Assembly: GCA_016932335.1 (NCBI GenBank)
Contig: JAFGCZ010000010.1
Location: 33,181 to 97,180 of the forward strand
Direction: 5' to 3'
DNA: 64,000 nt
From: Opitutales bacterium
Lineage (GTDB): Bacteria; Verrucomicrobiota; Verrucomicrobiia; Opitutales; Oceanipulchritudinaceae
Below, in pieces: positions 42,871 to 52,655 of this stretch. Numbering within the stretch: position 1 is the stretch's first letter; the number at the start of each line of letters is the position of its first letter. The notes below the pieces were generated by a model that was given only the letters and a program-made list of their open reading frames with translations, had not been told where the DNA came from and did not search any database. Position numbers and translations under genes: made by a program.

Positions 42871-44253
42871 ATGAGTAACGTCCGCGTTCGATTTGCTCCC
42901 AGTCCAACTGGTTTCTTCCACATTGGAAGTGCCCGCACTGCGTTGTTTAACTGGCTCTATGCCAGACATACCGGCGGCACTTTTGTTTTGCGCATCGAAG
43001 ATACCGATAAGGAGCGCAATAAACAGGAGTATTTAGATGTGATTTACGACTCCCTGCGTTGGCTGGGGATGGACTGGGACGAAGGCCCCGGCATTGGCGG
43101 AGCCTATGGCCCTTACTTTCAAAGCCAGCGTAACGACATCTATGCCCAGTATCTGCAAAAACTCCACGATGCCGGAAGAACCTACGAAAAGGATGGCGCC
43201 GTCTGGTTCCGTCTGGAAGGGGAGCGTTCCGTTGAGTTCGACAGCTACAAAGGGTGCGAAGTCGAAAAGGTCGATGCTGCACCGGTGGTCATCAATGATG
43301 CCATTCGCGGTCGTGTGGAACGTGCGGAAACACAGGATTTTGTCATTATTCGCAGCAACGGCGAACCTGTATTCCATCTGGTCAATGTAATTGATGACAT
43401 TGCCATGGGGATTACACACGTAATCCGGGGTGAAGACCATCTCAGCAACACAAGCAAGCATGTGCTGCTATTTGAAGCATTTGGAGCTCAGGTTCCTGTC
43501 TTTGCCCATATGCCTCTGATTTTGAAGGATCCTTCGATCGGAAAAGGCAAAATGAGCAAGCGTGACCGTGGCGCATTGATCGAGGAATACCGCGAGCGCA
43601 ATTTTATTCCTGAGGCTGTCCGTAATTACCTCTGCCTGCTGGGTTGGAACCCGAAGGACGATCGCGAGATTCTGGAAATTGATGAAGTAGCCCGCCTGTT
43701 CGAGCTTGAGGCGATCAATAAAGATAACGCCCGTTTCGATGAAAAGAAAATGGCTCATATCAATACGGAGCATCTTCGAGCTTTGTCTGTGGATTCTTTT
43801 GTCGAAAAGTCTATTCCAGTATTGAGCAAGGCAGGACTTTGGACTCCTGAAACGGATGCCGAATATGTCCGCAATGTTATGGAGTTGAGCCAAGGCAAGG
43901 CCCGCAGTTTTGAAGACCTTGCAGAGTATGTAAGCTACTTTTTCAGTGAAACGTATGCAGAAGACCCCAAGGCACGGACAAATCTCTTTAAAAAAGGAGA
44001 GCCTTTAGTGCGTCTGGCTGAAGCTTTACAGTGCCTGGAAGGTATCGCCGAATGGACCGCTGAATCCTTGCAAAAGGCTTTTGATGATCTGGCCCAGACT
44101 TATGGGCATGATAAACCCTTTGCTTGGTTCCCGGTGATTCGTTTTTCCGTCAGTGGCGTCAGTGGAGGCCCCGATTTGATTCCAATGCTGGTAGTCATGG
44201 GTCGGGGTATGGTCCTTGCTAGGATGAAAGCATTTCTTAGTAAAGAAAGTTGA
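42871..44253 (+). CDS. gltX: Glutamyl-tRNA synthetase
   Basis: 460 residues from ATG 42871 ([15 protein letters not shown]); an in-frame ATG 12 codons earlier adds only a non-conserved leader. Class I signature HIGH appears as HIGS in [19 protein letters not shown], with [13 protein letters not shown] after it, and KMSK in [12 protein letters not shown]. Charges tRNA-Glu. The C-terminal anticodon-binding helical domain is full length. glnS follows after 58 bases. Confidence 0.95.
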   Translation: MSNVRVRFAPSPTGFFHIGSARTALFNWLYARHTGGTFVLRIEDTDKERNKQEYLDVIYDSLRWLGMDWDEGPGIGGAYGPYFQSQRNDIYAQYLQKLHDAGRTYEKDGAVWFRLEGERSVEFDSYKGCEVEKVDAAPVVINDAIRGRVERAETQDFVIIRSNGEPVFHLVNVIDDIAMGITHVIRGEDHLSNTSKHVLLFEAFGAQVPVFAHMPLILKDPSIGKGKMSKRDRGALIEEYRERNFIPEAVRNYLCLLGWNPKDDREILEIDEVARLFELEAINKDNARFDEKKMAHINTEHLRALSVDSFVEKSIPVLSKAGLWTPETDAEYVRNVMELSQGKARSFEDLAEYVSYFFSETYAEDPKARTNLFKKGEPLVRLAEALQCLEGIAEWTAESLQKAFDDLAQTYGHDKPFAWFPVIRFSVSGVSGGPDLIPMLVVMGRGMVLARMKAFLSKES

Positions 44254-44311
44254 TGCCATTTAAGAGATCCTCATTAATTTCTCAGAACATTCATTAAACA
44301 AGTGCATTTCC

Positions 44312-45979
44312 ATGAGCGAAGAAGAAGCCATCAATAAACATTTTATTTATGAAGCCATTGTGGGTGATCTGGAGACCGGGCGTTTTAAGGAAGTTATTAC
44401 CCGTTTTCCGCCGGAGCCGAATGGCTACCTTCATATCGGGCACGCCAAGGCCTTCAGTATCGATTTTGGGATGGCTCAAGCCTTCGGTGGCTACTGCAAC
44501 CTTCGTATGGATGATACCAATCCAGAAAAGGAAGATACAGAATACATTGAAGCCATCAAAAAAGACATCCACTGGATGGGCTATGATTGGAAGAACTTCT
44601 GTTATGCATCCGATTATTTTGATACCTTGTATGGGTATGCCATTCAACTCATCGAAAAGGGCCTTGCCTATGTTGATGATTTGAAGCCGGAGCAGATGCG
44701 TGAGTTTCGCGGAACCTTAACGAATCCGGGGAAGGAAAGTCCCAATCGCAATCGGTCTGTGGAAGAGAATTTGGACTTGTTTCACCGCATGAAGGCAGGT
44801 GAGTTTGAGGATGGGGCTTATGTCCTTCGTGCGAAAATTGACATGGCTCATCCGAACCTGAATATGCGCGATCCGGTGATGTACCGTATCAAGCATATGG
44901 AACATCATCGTACCGGGAATGCCTGGTGTATTTATCCCAGCTATGATTTTACGCATGGCCAGAGCGATTCAATCGAAGGAATTACCCATTCGCTGTGCTC
45001 GCTGGAGTTTGAAGACCATCGCCCTCTGTATAACTGGTTCTGTGAACAGTTGGAGATTTTTCATCCACGGCAGATTGAGTTTTCCCGTCTGAACTTAACT
45101 TACACGGTGATGAGTAAGCGGAAGCTGCGCACTCTGGTTGAGGAGAATTATGTTGCCGGCTGGGATGATCCCCGCATGCCTACGCTTTGTGGGATGCGCC
45201 GGCGTGGGTACACCCCTAATGCTATTAAACTGTTTCTTGATAAAGTTGGCGTAACCAAGTTCAACAGCACTACCGACATCGCATTGCTGGAACATTGTGT
45301 GCGCCAGGATTTGGAGGTTACCGCCTACCGCCGTATGGTGGTGCTTGATCCGCTGAAAGTGGTGATTACAAATTTTCCTGAAGAAACAGAATTCTACGAG
45401 GGTGAAAATCTGCCTTCTTCGCCGGAATACGGAAGCCGCAAGGTTGCGCTTACCCGCGAGATTTATGTGGAACGGGAAGATTTCATGGAGGATGCTCCGA
45501 AAAAATTCTTCCGTCTCTCGGTTGGCCGCGAAGTGCGACTGCGCTATGCCTGTTACATTACGGTCAACGAGGTCATTAAAGATGATTTGGGTAATATTGT
45601 CGAACTGAGGGCTACTTTTGACCCGGAAAGCCGTGGTGCATCCACTCCCGACGGACGAAAGGTAAAAGGAACCATTCATTGGGTAAGTGCATCTCAAAAT
45701 GTGCCTGTTGAGGTACGTATTTATGACCGTCTTTTTACTGTGGAAAGTCCTGAAGCGGTCGAAGACGGGCAGGATTGGCTGGACAGTATTAACCCCGAGA
45801 GCATTGCGCAGGTTTCTGCGTTTGCGGAAGCCGCTATCGCTGATGCGGAGAAAGGGGCGATCTTCCAGTTTGAGCGCAAAGGATACTATATACTGGATGA
45901 TTCCACCGAGGGGCAAAAAATGGTCTTTAACCGGACTGTAGCCCTTAAAGATGGCTGGAGTAAAAAAGCATCCCAGTAA
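44312..45979 (+). CDS. glnS: Glutaminyl-tRNA synthetase
   Basis: 555 residues, family length. RFPPEPNGYLHIGHAKAFSI (HIGH), NLRMDDTNPEKED, and VMSKRKL (KMSKS equivalent). The C-terminal third is the two-barrel anticodon-binding domain. The presence of GlnRS next to GluRS means that tRNA-Gln can be charged directly, without needing the GatCAB amidotransferase for this tRNA. No Shine-Dalgarno site. Confidence 0.96.
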   Translation: MSEEEAINKHFIYEAIVGDLETGRFKEVITRFPPEPNGYLHIGHAKAFSIDFGMAQAFGGYCNLRMDDTNPEKEDTEYIEAIKKDIHWMGYDWKNFCYASDYFDTLYGYAIQLIEKGLAYVDDLKPEQMREFRGTLTNPGKESPNRNRSVEENLDLFHRMKAGEFEDGAYVLRAKIDMAHPNLNMRDPVMYRIKHMEHHRTGNAWCIYPSYDFTHGQSDSIEGITHSLCSLEFEDHRPLYNWFCEQLEIFHPRQIEFSRLNLTYTVMSKRKLRTLVEENYVAGWDDPRMPTLCGMRRRGYTPNAIKLFLDKVGVTKFNSTTDIALLEHCVRQDLEVTAYRRMVVLDPLKVVITNFPEETEFYEGENLPSSPEYGSRKVALTREIYVEREDFMEDAPKKFFRLSVGREVRLRYACYITVNEVIKDDLGNIVELRATFDPESRGASTPDGRKVKGTIHWVSASQNVPVEVRIYDRLFTVESPEAVEDGQDWLDSINPESIAQVSAFAEAAIADAEKGAIFQFERKGYYILDDSTEGQKMVFNRTVALKDGWSKKASQ

Positions 45980-47800
45980 TCAGATTTTTAGACGTTTTTC
46001 ATAGAGAGTGGTTGCTGCTTTACGGAGCATGGCAACCATTTCTATGTACGGGCTGTCTGCAATATCCAAAAGGCCACAACTTTCACTGCTTCCGTCTGTC
46101 ATACGCCCGGATATGGGAGCGTCAATCAATGCGTCCAAGTGGTATCCGAGCACAAAAGGAAGCTTCACGGCCTCCTCAATGTCTTTTTCCAGTTGAGCAA
46201 CCGCTTCTTTCTCCGGGAAGCTATCTTCTATCGATGGAAGGCGGTGTTCTCCTGAACGTAAACGTTTTCCGCCGCACAACAGAATTGGACGATTCGTAAG
46301 TTCATGAACCTTTGTCAACAGAACGGTGTCCACTGGTGTGCTCCCGGTGTTCCAGCAGATGACATCCATGTAGTTTCCAGCTATTTTTAGGATATCGTCA
46401 TGTGGAGGCTTGGGCCCGAATGCCGGGCCTAGCAACAAATGCTTTTCGTTCACAGAGGTGACTATTGTGCTGATTAGAGAAAAAAATTGTTCTGCATACA
46501 CCAGAAGAAAGGCTTCCTTGTCATTAATCACCTCCGCGACACCTTTAGGAACATTCAGTTCCGTCATGGTCAAGACTTCGCTCCACGAAGCAAAGGATGT
46601 TTTCCAAGTTTCGTTAAAGCTGCTGATTTCTTTGTACCGGTCGGATATAAAATCCATCCACGCCTGTTTCATTCCAGATTGAGGCTCCGCATCCAAAAAC
46701 CGAGCGTTGTTCCAGGGAAGGGGCGTGCCAAAATAAAAACCAAGTAGGTTTGCATGTTCACTCCACTGCACCACTTTCTCCGGTATCGCTTCTTGGAACC
46801 ACTCCATCCAGTCTGGGTCAAAGATGTCTGGCCAATTATCGGCATTGCAGGAGTCTTTGAGGGTGTTGACTGGAAGAGAAAGCACAAAAGGAATGGATGC
46901 ATTGGCAAACTGTGCAATGTCCGAATGCATGCCTATGGTATTCAATCCCCAGGCTTTGATGCGTTCGATCTGTTTCGGAGCCCATGCCTCAGTGTCTTCT
47001 TTAGCTAGTACATTTGATTTGTAGAAGTTAATCTTTAAATTTGAGGCCAAGTTGTCTCCGTCTTTAAACAAATCTTCACGTCCCCCAAAGAGGGTTTCAT
47101 TTTCGGGAATATCCAGTCCCATTTTACCAACTCCAAAAGACCAAAAGGGGAGTCCTTCCGGGTCGATTAACCACCAGCGACCTGATGAGGTCTTCCCCAG
47201 TTTAAAAAAGCCGGACGGGTTGAATTTGACGCCGCCATTCCATCCATGAAAATTGCCGACAGGATAGGGTGTTTGGGGAAGGGATTGATCCGGACCATTC
47301 TCCAGCGGTTGCTTGTGCGGCCATGTGCCTTTGATGCGTTGCCCGTATTTATCAATACAGGCCTTGTGCTTCAGCTTTGATTCAACAGCCAGTGTCAGTT
47401 CTTTGAGGTTTAGTTCTGATTCTTTCACCGCGCTGATACGGATTAAATCGATACGATAAGGGTCTTGAATCGATCCAATGAGGGGGAGTTCCTCCAGTGG
47501 AATTCTGATAATGGTGCTTTTTTCCGGTTCCAGATCAATCTTCAGTTCCAATTTGCTGTGGTGGCCGTGCAAGCTGATGTGCCCCGAGAAAGGTGCTTCA
47601 CCGCTGGCCACTTCTATCTCAAGAGAAGATACTTTGTCCCATGAATCGGGGAGAGAGAGCTCATGGGGGGAGGCTTCAATGTACGGTTTCTCTCCGGATA
47701 ACTTCAGTAGAATCCCTTTTTCGGCAGTTCCCACTTCCACATTTTTGGACATGCGGGCATGACAAAACGCATTTAACTTTGCTTGGCTTTTTTCCGACAT
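45980..47800 (-). CDS. GH50/agarase-type glycosidase homologue, catalytic glutamates apparently lost
   Basis: 606 residues, no clear signal peptide. Residues about 20-145 look like a beta-sandwich (agarase CBM-like); from 150 the agarase pattern follows: KYGQ, GRWWLIDPEGLPFWSFGVGK (208-226), IKAWGLNTIGMHSD, NWPDIFDPDWMEW. Where agarases have the acid/base in '-DNELPW', this protein has FGTPLPW (358-363). Where they have the nucleophile in 'P-x-L-x-GEF', it has PILLCGGKRL (505-514). Both glutamates thus appear replaced, so it may bind rather than cut polysaccharide. It ends directly against glnS. Confidence 0.7.
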   Translation of the reverse strand: MSEKSQAKLNAFCHARMSKNVEVGTAEKGILLKLSGEKPYIEASPHELSLPDSWDKVSSLEIEVASGEAPFSGHISLHGHHSKLELKIDLEPEKSTIIRIPLEELPLIGSIQDPYRIDLIRISAVKESELNLKELTLAVESKLKHKACIDKYGQRIKGTWPHKQPLENGPDQSLPQTPYPVGNFHGWNGGVKFNPSGFFKLGKTSSGRWWLIDPEGLPFWSFGVGKMGLDIPENETLFGGREDLFKDGDNLASNLKINFYKSNVLAKEDTEAWAPKQIERIKAWGLNTIGMHSDIAQFANASIPFVLSLPVNTLKDSCNADNWPDIFDPDWMEWFQEAIPEKVVQWSEHANLLGFYFGTPLPWNNARFLDAEPQSGMKQAWMDFISDRYKEISSFNETWKTSFASWSEVLTMTELNVPKGVAEVINDKEAFLLVYAEQFFSLISTIVTSVNEKHLLLGPAFGPKPPHDDILKIAGNYMDVICWNTGSTPVDTVLLTKVHELTNRPILLCGGKRLRSGEHRLPSIEDSFPEKEAVAQLEKDIEEAVKLPFVLGYHLDALIDAPISGRMTDGSSESCGLLDIADSPYIEMVAMLRKAATTLYEKRLKI

Positions 47801-47889
47801 TGGCAGAATCTACAAAAGATTTGCTACATATATTGTCAGAAAAAAAGACTGAGTCAACCTGCGAGGATAATCGATTGCCGATTTTGCCT

Positions 47890-48414
47890 CTAAATCCTTG
47901 TCTGGAAGTTGTATGCAAACAACCTTACGTAATTGACCCCTACCGTGCTGCTTTCCCCGGAATCGTCCATGGTATAAAACGTAATCGTCTTCGCATCCAT
48001 GTAATAAGGAACTGAAAGGACAAAGGGAACCGACTTGTGAATATCGTTGGCAAAGTAATTTCGTCTTGGATCAGCCCGATAACCGCTATCGATCATCTTA
48101 CCGTCCATATCATTGATTTCGTAATAAATCTTAGGGCCGATCGACTTGCTCCGTTTCACCCATTCTCCCTGAACATTGCTTTCTTCCAGCACACGGATGT
48201 TGTCCATGGAATCTATTTCCATCTTCAGGTATTTGATGTAATGACGGTTCTTTTCCATGTAAGCACTGGTACCATCAATTGTATAAGAGTGGCTGATGAC
48301 CGGGGTGCTTTCCGTTGATGCTTTCAGTTTTAATGCATTCCAGTTGTACAGCTCAACAACACTTACTGTTGAAGTGCTTCCTATGATTAAACTGGCGAGG
48401 AATATTTTTAGCAT
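47890..48414 (-). CDS. Secreted protein of unknown function
   Basis: 174 residues with a likely signal peptide (MLKIFLASLIIGSTSTVSVVE) and no lipobox. The mature part is mainly beta, with alternating polar and aromatic residues (KYLKMEIDSMDNIRVLEESN; PFVLSVPYYMDAKTITFYTM). No domain recognised. It lies 89 bases ahead of the GH50-like gene on the same strand and may be co-expressed. Confidence 0.5.
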   Translation of the reverse strand: MLKIFLASLIIGSTSTVSVVELYNWNALKLKASTESTPVISHSYTIDGTSAYMEKNRHYIKYLKMEIDSMDNIRVLEESNVQGEWVKRSKSIGPKIYYEINDMDGKMIDSGYRADPRRNYFANDIHKSVPFVLSVPYYMDAKTITFYTMDDSGESSTVGVNYVRLFAYNFQTRI

Positions 48415-48548
48415 CGTGGTATGCTCTTAATTTTCTTGAAAGAAATTATCTCTGCAAGAAACTCTAAGAAAAACCTCTTGTTTTGCAAAATATTTACAAA
48501 TAAATAAGTGCCCTTCAAGTTTGGTATACGGTTTTTACGTTAGAGGGC

Positions 48549-50861
48549 TTACTTTTCCAGCCAGATTCGGAGCTCATTTCCGCTTGTTATGCGAGCGCCG
48601 TTTTGGTAAACGGGATCCAGTAAATTGTGGTAATCATCGCGGGAAAAACGTTTACAGTGGAGTAATACTTTAGCCTTATGATCCGGGTGCCTTACCAACC
48701 GGCCAAGAGCCTGATTGATCTTCGTTAGAGCAGGAATACTATATATCCTTTGAAACGCTTTATCTCTGGATTCTACCGCCCGATGCATTTTTGCCTGCTG
48801 GACTGCATTCACCTCGGGCAGCGCTGGCCCCACGACCATACAGGAGTCCACATAACCTCCGAGCAAATCAATCCCTTCACTAAAACTACTGCCGAGCACA
48901 AGAAAGAGAAAATCGGAAAATTTGAGTGCATTGGATACAAAATGTTCCTGCTCAGCCAGGTTCCCTCCTTTGGGTTGCAGGGCAACCCTCATTTCTGGGG
49001 CAATCATTTCCAGTTCCCATTGTATGGACTTGGCGTAGGCATAAGAAGGAAAGAAGACAACGACCGGATTCAGTGAGTGAATCCTCATCTCGATGGCGGT
49101 TTGCGCCGTTGGTCTAAAATAGCGGTTGCGCTCTTTCATGCGTGTATCAACCCGCATGTCTATGGCTACGCTATAGGCGTTCTCTCTCCATGGAGACGAG
49201 CCTCGAATAAACTCAATGTCTTCTCCGGCTAAGTCACATGCTTCTAAAAACGCTTTCGGGGGTGTCAGCGTTGCCGACATGAGGATTTTTTGAGCAAACG
49301 GATTTAGTTGTTGCTTAATAACCGTTGCCGCATCCAGGCAACTGATACGCAACGTTTTGTTTTCAGGGGCCCAGAGTAGCAGCTCAATGTCTGTTGTCTG
49401 TAATGTTCTCAATGCTTCAAGGTATTCCCAGATGCATTCCCGTGCAGAATTACTGAACAGGGTTTCTTCCAGATGTGTTTTGCTGAATTCTGTTTCTATG
49501 CGCGAAAGTATATCTGAGAGTTCGTAGAGGAATGAAGACGCTATTTCCTCACTCTTTTCAATTTTTCTCAACAAGGCAGCAAGCGTGTTGCAGGCATCTC
49601 TCAGGGCTTTGTTGACCGCATTGAGTTGCAGCTCGATACACACATCTTCAACTTCCTTGAAGGCTAGCGTGTGCTCAAAGTTTCCGGCTGTGCGAGAGGG
49701 CAGATTGTGCGCTTCATCCACAATAAGCAGCGTTTGCCTTGGATTATAGCCGGAAACAGATTCAAACATTCGAGAAATCGATGGATGAAAAATGTAGTTA
49801 TAGTCACAGACCCAGACATCTGCATAAGGAAGCAAGGCCTTGGTCAGGTCAAAGGCATCGATTTTCAGGCGTGCGGAGAGTTCTTTAATAGATTCCAGGT
49901 CCGTTTCTTTTTGTCTGAACAATTCCTGAGGGTCCATTTGTAGATGGTCCCAGTCTCTGTCTTTTTCCTGGTATTCCGAACTCCTCGGGCCGTGCTCCGC
50001 ACTGCTTCTGAGCTGGAAGGCAAACAAGCCGCTTTGTGGCGGAATCATGTTTTCTGTCTGTTTAAGCACCTGAAGCTGTCCGGTGGATTTTCCTGTCAGA
50101 TAGATAATTCTGTCACAAAATCCGTGTTTCAACTGTTTTAGGGCATGATGCAGGACAATGCCTGTTTTACCGAATCCAGTTGGTGCTTCAAACAGGACTG
50201 TAGCTTTATTGTTGTTTCCGCTTTCCAGCTTCTGGACGACGGCATCCTGCCCCTCTCTCAGGCGTTCAAAGGGTTTGGATATTTGTGCCTCAAAGAGGTT
50301 TTTGCGGGCGTATTGGCGCCTATGCAGAAAGGACAATAGCTTATCCTTTTGCTCCTCGTAAAGCGCCTGTGCCCATTGTTGATCCATCCCAACGGTTTGC
50401 GTAATTCCGGATTCAATTTCTACAAAGATAAGTTCTCCACTGGTCCTCTGATCCTGAGGTGTCGTCTTGCTGCTTTTCCACAAGCAGCAATAGGTGGCCA
50501 ACTGAAGGAAATAGGATTTATATGCGGCAATCAGATTCTCAGGATCTGTGGGGAGTGAAATGGAAACCGATTTAACCTCTTTGATTTTGACTTCCGACTC
50601 GAGTTCAAGCAACTGATCGATTCTTCCCTGGAATTGAAAAATCCAATCTGCTTCGACTCGTTGCTCCTTAATGAATACTTCAAAAGCGTTGGCACTCTGA
50701 TTTGCTTTAGCTGTTTCCTGCAGACGAGTATGCCATTGCTGACCTATTTCCATCCGGAAGCGAGATGCTCCTTTGAGTGATGAAGAGGAAGGGCCGGATT
50801 TAAATTCGGAAAACTCACCGACACCAATGCGAACATACCTGTTGATTAAGTCGATTTCCAT
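48549..50861 (-). CDS. DinG/Rad3-type helicase with an N-terminal PD-(D/E)XK nuclease domain
   Basis: 770 residues. Residues about 40-165 look like a RecB/Cas4-type nuclease: His44 in QQWHTRLQ, D82 in GRIDQLL, E95-V-K97 in KIKEVKSV, and the QLATY motif (120-124). The helicase part has a P-loop at 226-233 (APTGFGKT), LLIVDEAHNLP (DEAH), and QALGRLVRHPDH (motif VI). The four cysteines of the iron-sulphur cluster of XPD/DinG are not evident. Likely acts on DNA ends or structured DNA. It overlaps the RecO-like gene by one base and closes the long minus-strand operon. Confidence 0.8.
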   Translation of the reverse strand: MEIDLINRYVRIGVGEFSEFKSGPSSSSLKGASRFRMEIGQQWHTRLQETAKANQSANAFEVFIKEQRVEADWIFQFQGRIDQLLELESEVKIKEVKSVSISLPTDPENLIAAYKSYFLQLATYCCLWKSSKTTPQDQRTSGELIFVEIESGITQTVGMDQQWAQALYEEQKDKLLSFLHRRQYARKNLFEAQISKPFERLREGQDAVVQKLESGNNNKATVLFEAPTGFGKTGIVLHHALKQLKHGFCDRIIYLTGKSTGQLQVLKQTENMIPPQSGLFAFQLRSSAEHGPRSSEYQEKDRDWDHLQMDPQELFRQKETDLESIKELSARLKIDAFDLTKALLPYADVWVCDYNYIFHPSISRMFESVSGYNPRQTLLIVDEAHNLPSRTAGNFEHTLAFKEVEDVCIELQLNAVNKALRDACNTLAALLRKIEKSEEIASSFLYELSDILSRIETEFSKTHLEETLFSNSARECIWEYLEALRTLQTTDIELLLWAPENKTLRISCLDAATVIKQQLNPFAQKILMSATLTPPKAFLEACDLAGEDIEFIRGSSPWRENAYSVAIDMRVDTRMKERNRYFRPTAQTAIEMRIHSLNPVVVFFPSYAYAKSIQWELEMIAPEMRVALQPKGGNLAEQEHFVSNALKFSDFLFLVLGSSFSEGIDLLGGYVDSCMVVGPALPEVNAVQQAKMHRAVESRDKAFQRIYSIPALTKINQALGRLVRHPDHKAKVLLHCKRFSRDDYHNLLDPVYQNGARITSGNELRIWLEK

Positions 50862-51481
50862 CAGTGTATGATTAGCTCGGTATATCCTTTAAGCCACATT
50901 TTCAAGCGTTCCAGTATTTCTGAGGCTTGTGCCGGCTCGATTTTGAGTTGCAGGAGCGGTGTTGTCAGGTAGTAACGAGCCCGTTGCCTGGTTTCTACAG
51001 GTAGGCCTTGCAGCCATGCTTCTTTAACCGGGTAACCTTCTGTTCTGGCAAAGCTGTAGTAGCATTTCAGCAGTACTACGCTGGCATCCGTTCCCTCACT
51101 GAGTGCTTTGAGCGCCGCGGTAAGCGTTTCGTAAAAGACATCATCCCACTCACAAAAGGCCAGATTCTTTCCCAGAAAATGGCACCAGTCAGTAGCCGCC
51201 AGAAAGTTTTTGTAATGTTTACTTAAATTGAAATAAGGCTGCTCTTTGCTGTGTTCCTGCAGAAACCAGGTATCACTCTTTTTCGAGTGGTTGAAGTTCC
51301 AGTGCCCCCAGTCAAAAAGATCCAAACGCTCTTGTTGCTTTTTTCCGGATGGGCGCCACAACGACGAAAAAAGCCCATTTTCCCGACTGATGAATTTCAA
51401 TAATTCGTAGGATTCTCCTTTGGGAGTGTGTTCTATCAGGATTCCCTCCAGTGAGAGAAAATCATCGGAAGCATCAACCAT
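50861..51481 (-). CDS. RecO-like protein
   Basis: 206 residues. The N-terminus (LEGILIEHTPKGESYELLKF-ISRENGLFSSLWRPSGKK) has the look of the RecO OB-fold, and the rest is helical, as in RecO. It lacks a clear zinc-binding cysteine set. Between DUF502 and the helicase/nuclease gene it would fit a role in recombination repair. The assignment rests on a weak pattern and on its neighbours. Confidence 0.5.
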   Translation of the reverse strand: MVDASDDFLSLEGILIEHTPKGESYELLKFISRENGLFSSLWRPSGKKQQERLDLFDWGHWNFNHSKKSDTWFLQEHSKEQPYFNLSKHYKNFLAATDWCHFLGKNLAFCEWDDVFYETLTAALKALSEGTDASVVLLKCYYSFARTEGYPVKEAWLQGLPVETRQRARYYLTTPLLQLKIEPAQASEILERLKMWLKGYTELIIH

Positions 51482-52142
51482 TGTTATTAACTGGAAGGAT
51501 CGGAGGTGTTTTCTTTTTTATAGGAGGATAGGGGGGCACTACCGCACCGCCGGAAATAACCAGTTTCATAGCGTCGGAAATACTCATTTCCAATTCAATG
51601 GCATCCTCTTTAGGGATCATCAGGAGAAAGCCGCTGGTTGGGTTTGGGGTGGTTGGAACGAAAATATTAATGAGTTCTGCTTTAGTTTTTAGCTGAACTT
51701 CCCCTTTACCCATACTGGTGACAAAGCCGATTACCCAGCAATCCTTACGTGGATACTCGCATAATACGGCTTTTTGAAAAACCGCTTTTTGCTGTTGGCT
51801 GAAGGTGTCAACTATCTGCTTCACCGTGGCGTAGATGTTCCGCACGATGGGCATGTTGGAGACCATGCGGTCGAAGCAACGAACAAAGAAACGGCCAATG
51901 AGGAGGTTGGAGAACCATCCCAGGATGGTGATGGCAATCAGCAGTAGCAACATGGAGGCAACATCCAGAGTGTTGGCAATCCATTGCTGCGAAAGCAACT
52001 CCTTATCCAGAAAGAAGAAAATCATATTTCTGGTTGGAGTCCCCAGCTTGGTGATGAGGAAATTGAGAACAAAAACGGTGACACCAAGGGGTGCCAGCAG
52101 AATCAATCCCGAGATAAAGGAACTGCGTAATTTGCGTAACAT
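51474..52142 (-). CDS. DUF502 membrane protein
   Basis: 222 residues with two membrane helices (about 8-30: FISGLILLAPLGVTVFVLNF; about 60-80) and a soluble domain with the family segment MVSNMPIVRNIYATVKQIVDTF and FVPTTPNPTSGFLLMIPKED. Typical DUF502; function unknown. The end overlaps the RecO-like gene by 8 bases; ybeY lies 51 bases upstream. Confidence 0.88.
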   Translation of the reverse strand: MLRKLRSSFISGLILLAPLGVTVFVLNFLITKLGTPTRNMIFFFLDKELLSQQWIANTLDVASMLLLLIAITILGWFSNLLIGRFFVRCFDRMVSNMPIVRNIYATVKQIVDTFSQQQKAVFQKAVLCEYPRKDCWVIGFVTSMGKGEVQLKTKAELINIFVPTTPNPTSGFLLMIPKEDAIELEMSISDAMKLVISGGAVVPPYPPIKKKTPPILPVNNNG

Positions 52143-52193
52143 ATGCGTGTGGTTAGTCGGAACAATTTTGGTTAGTTGTTTTTCGCCCTTTTC

Positions 52194-52655
52194 TCAAGTA
52201 TCAAGCGAAAAAAACGGCAGTACCCCGGCTTCTTTGACGGCTTGCATGATGCGCTTCTCAGCGTTTCTCATTCTAGCCCTTGGCTCGTCCGAGAGATCGT
52301 CGTGCCCGGCCAGATGTAACCAGCCATGCAGAAGATATAAGGTGAGCTCTTCCGCAAATGAGTTTTGATGTTGAGGTGCGCTGTCCTGTGCATAGTCCAC
52401 ACTGACACAAATTTCTCCACAAAAATCGTCTTCTTCTCCCGGGAATGTCATGACATCGGTATCTTCCGGATCATTCAGAAAGCCATCATGCAGTTGACAC
52501 ATGGTCTTGCGGTTAATGAAGGCAATGGATAAGTCCCCCATGGGGATTTGTTCCGGGCGAAAAGTTCGATCCAAAAAATTAAACATGTCAATAAGCGATT
52601 TTTCCGAAAATACCAATGTTGGATATTCGCTTCGGTTTATGTCTATATTACGCAT
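52194..52655 (-). CDS. ybeY: YbeY rRNA maturation factor with a changed zinc site
   Basis: 153 residues. YbeY is a metal-dependent RNase acting in 16S rRNA processing and ribosome quality control. The zinc motif, normally H-G-x-L-H-L-x-G-x-D-H, reads HGWLHLAGHDD: the first two histidines are kept, the third ligand position is Asp, and an extra His stands two residues earlier. DTDVMTFPGE is typical. It overlaps the end of pgpH by 8 bases. Confidence 0.9.
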   Translation of the reverse strand: MRNIDINRSEYPTLVFSEKSLIDMFNFLDRTFRPEQIPMGDLSIAFINRKTMCQLHDGFLNDPEDTDVMTFPGEEDDFCGEICVSVDYAQDSAPQHQNSFAEELTLYLLHGWLHLAGHDDLSDEPRARMRNAEKRIMQAVKEAGVLPFFSLDT

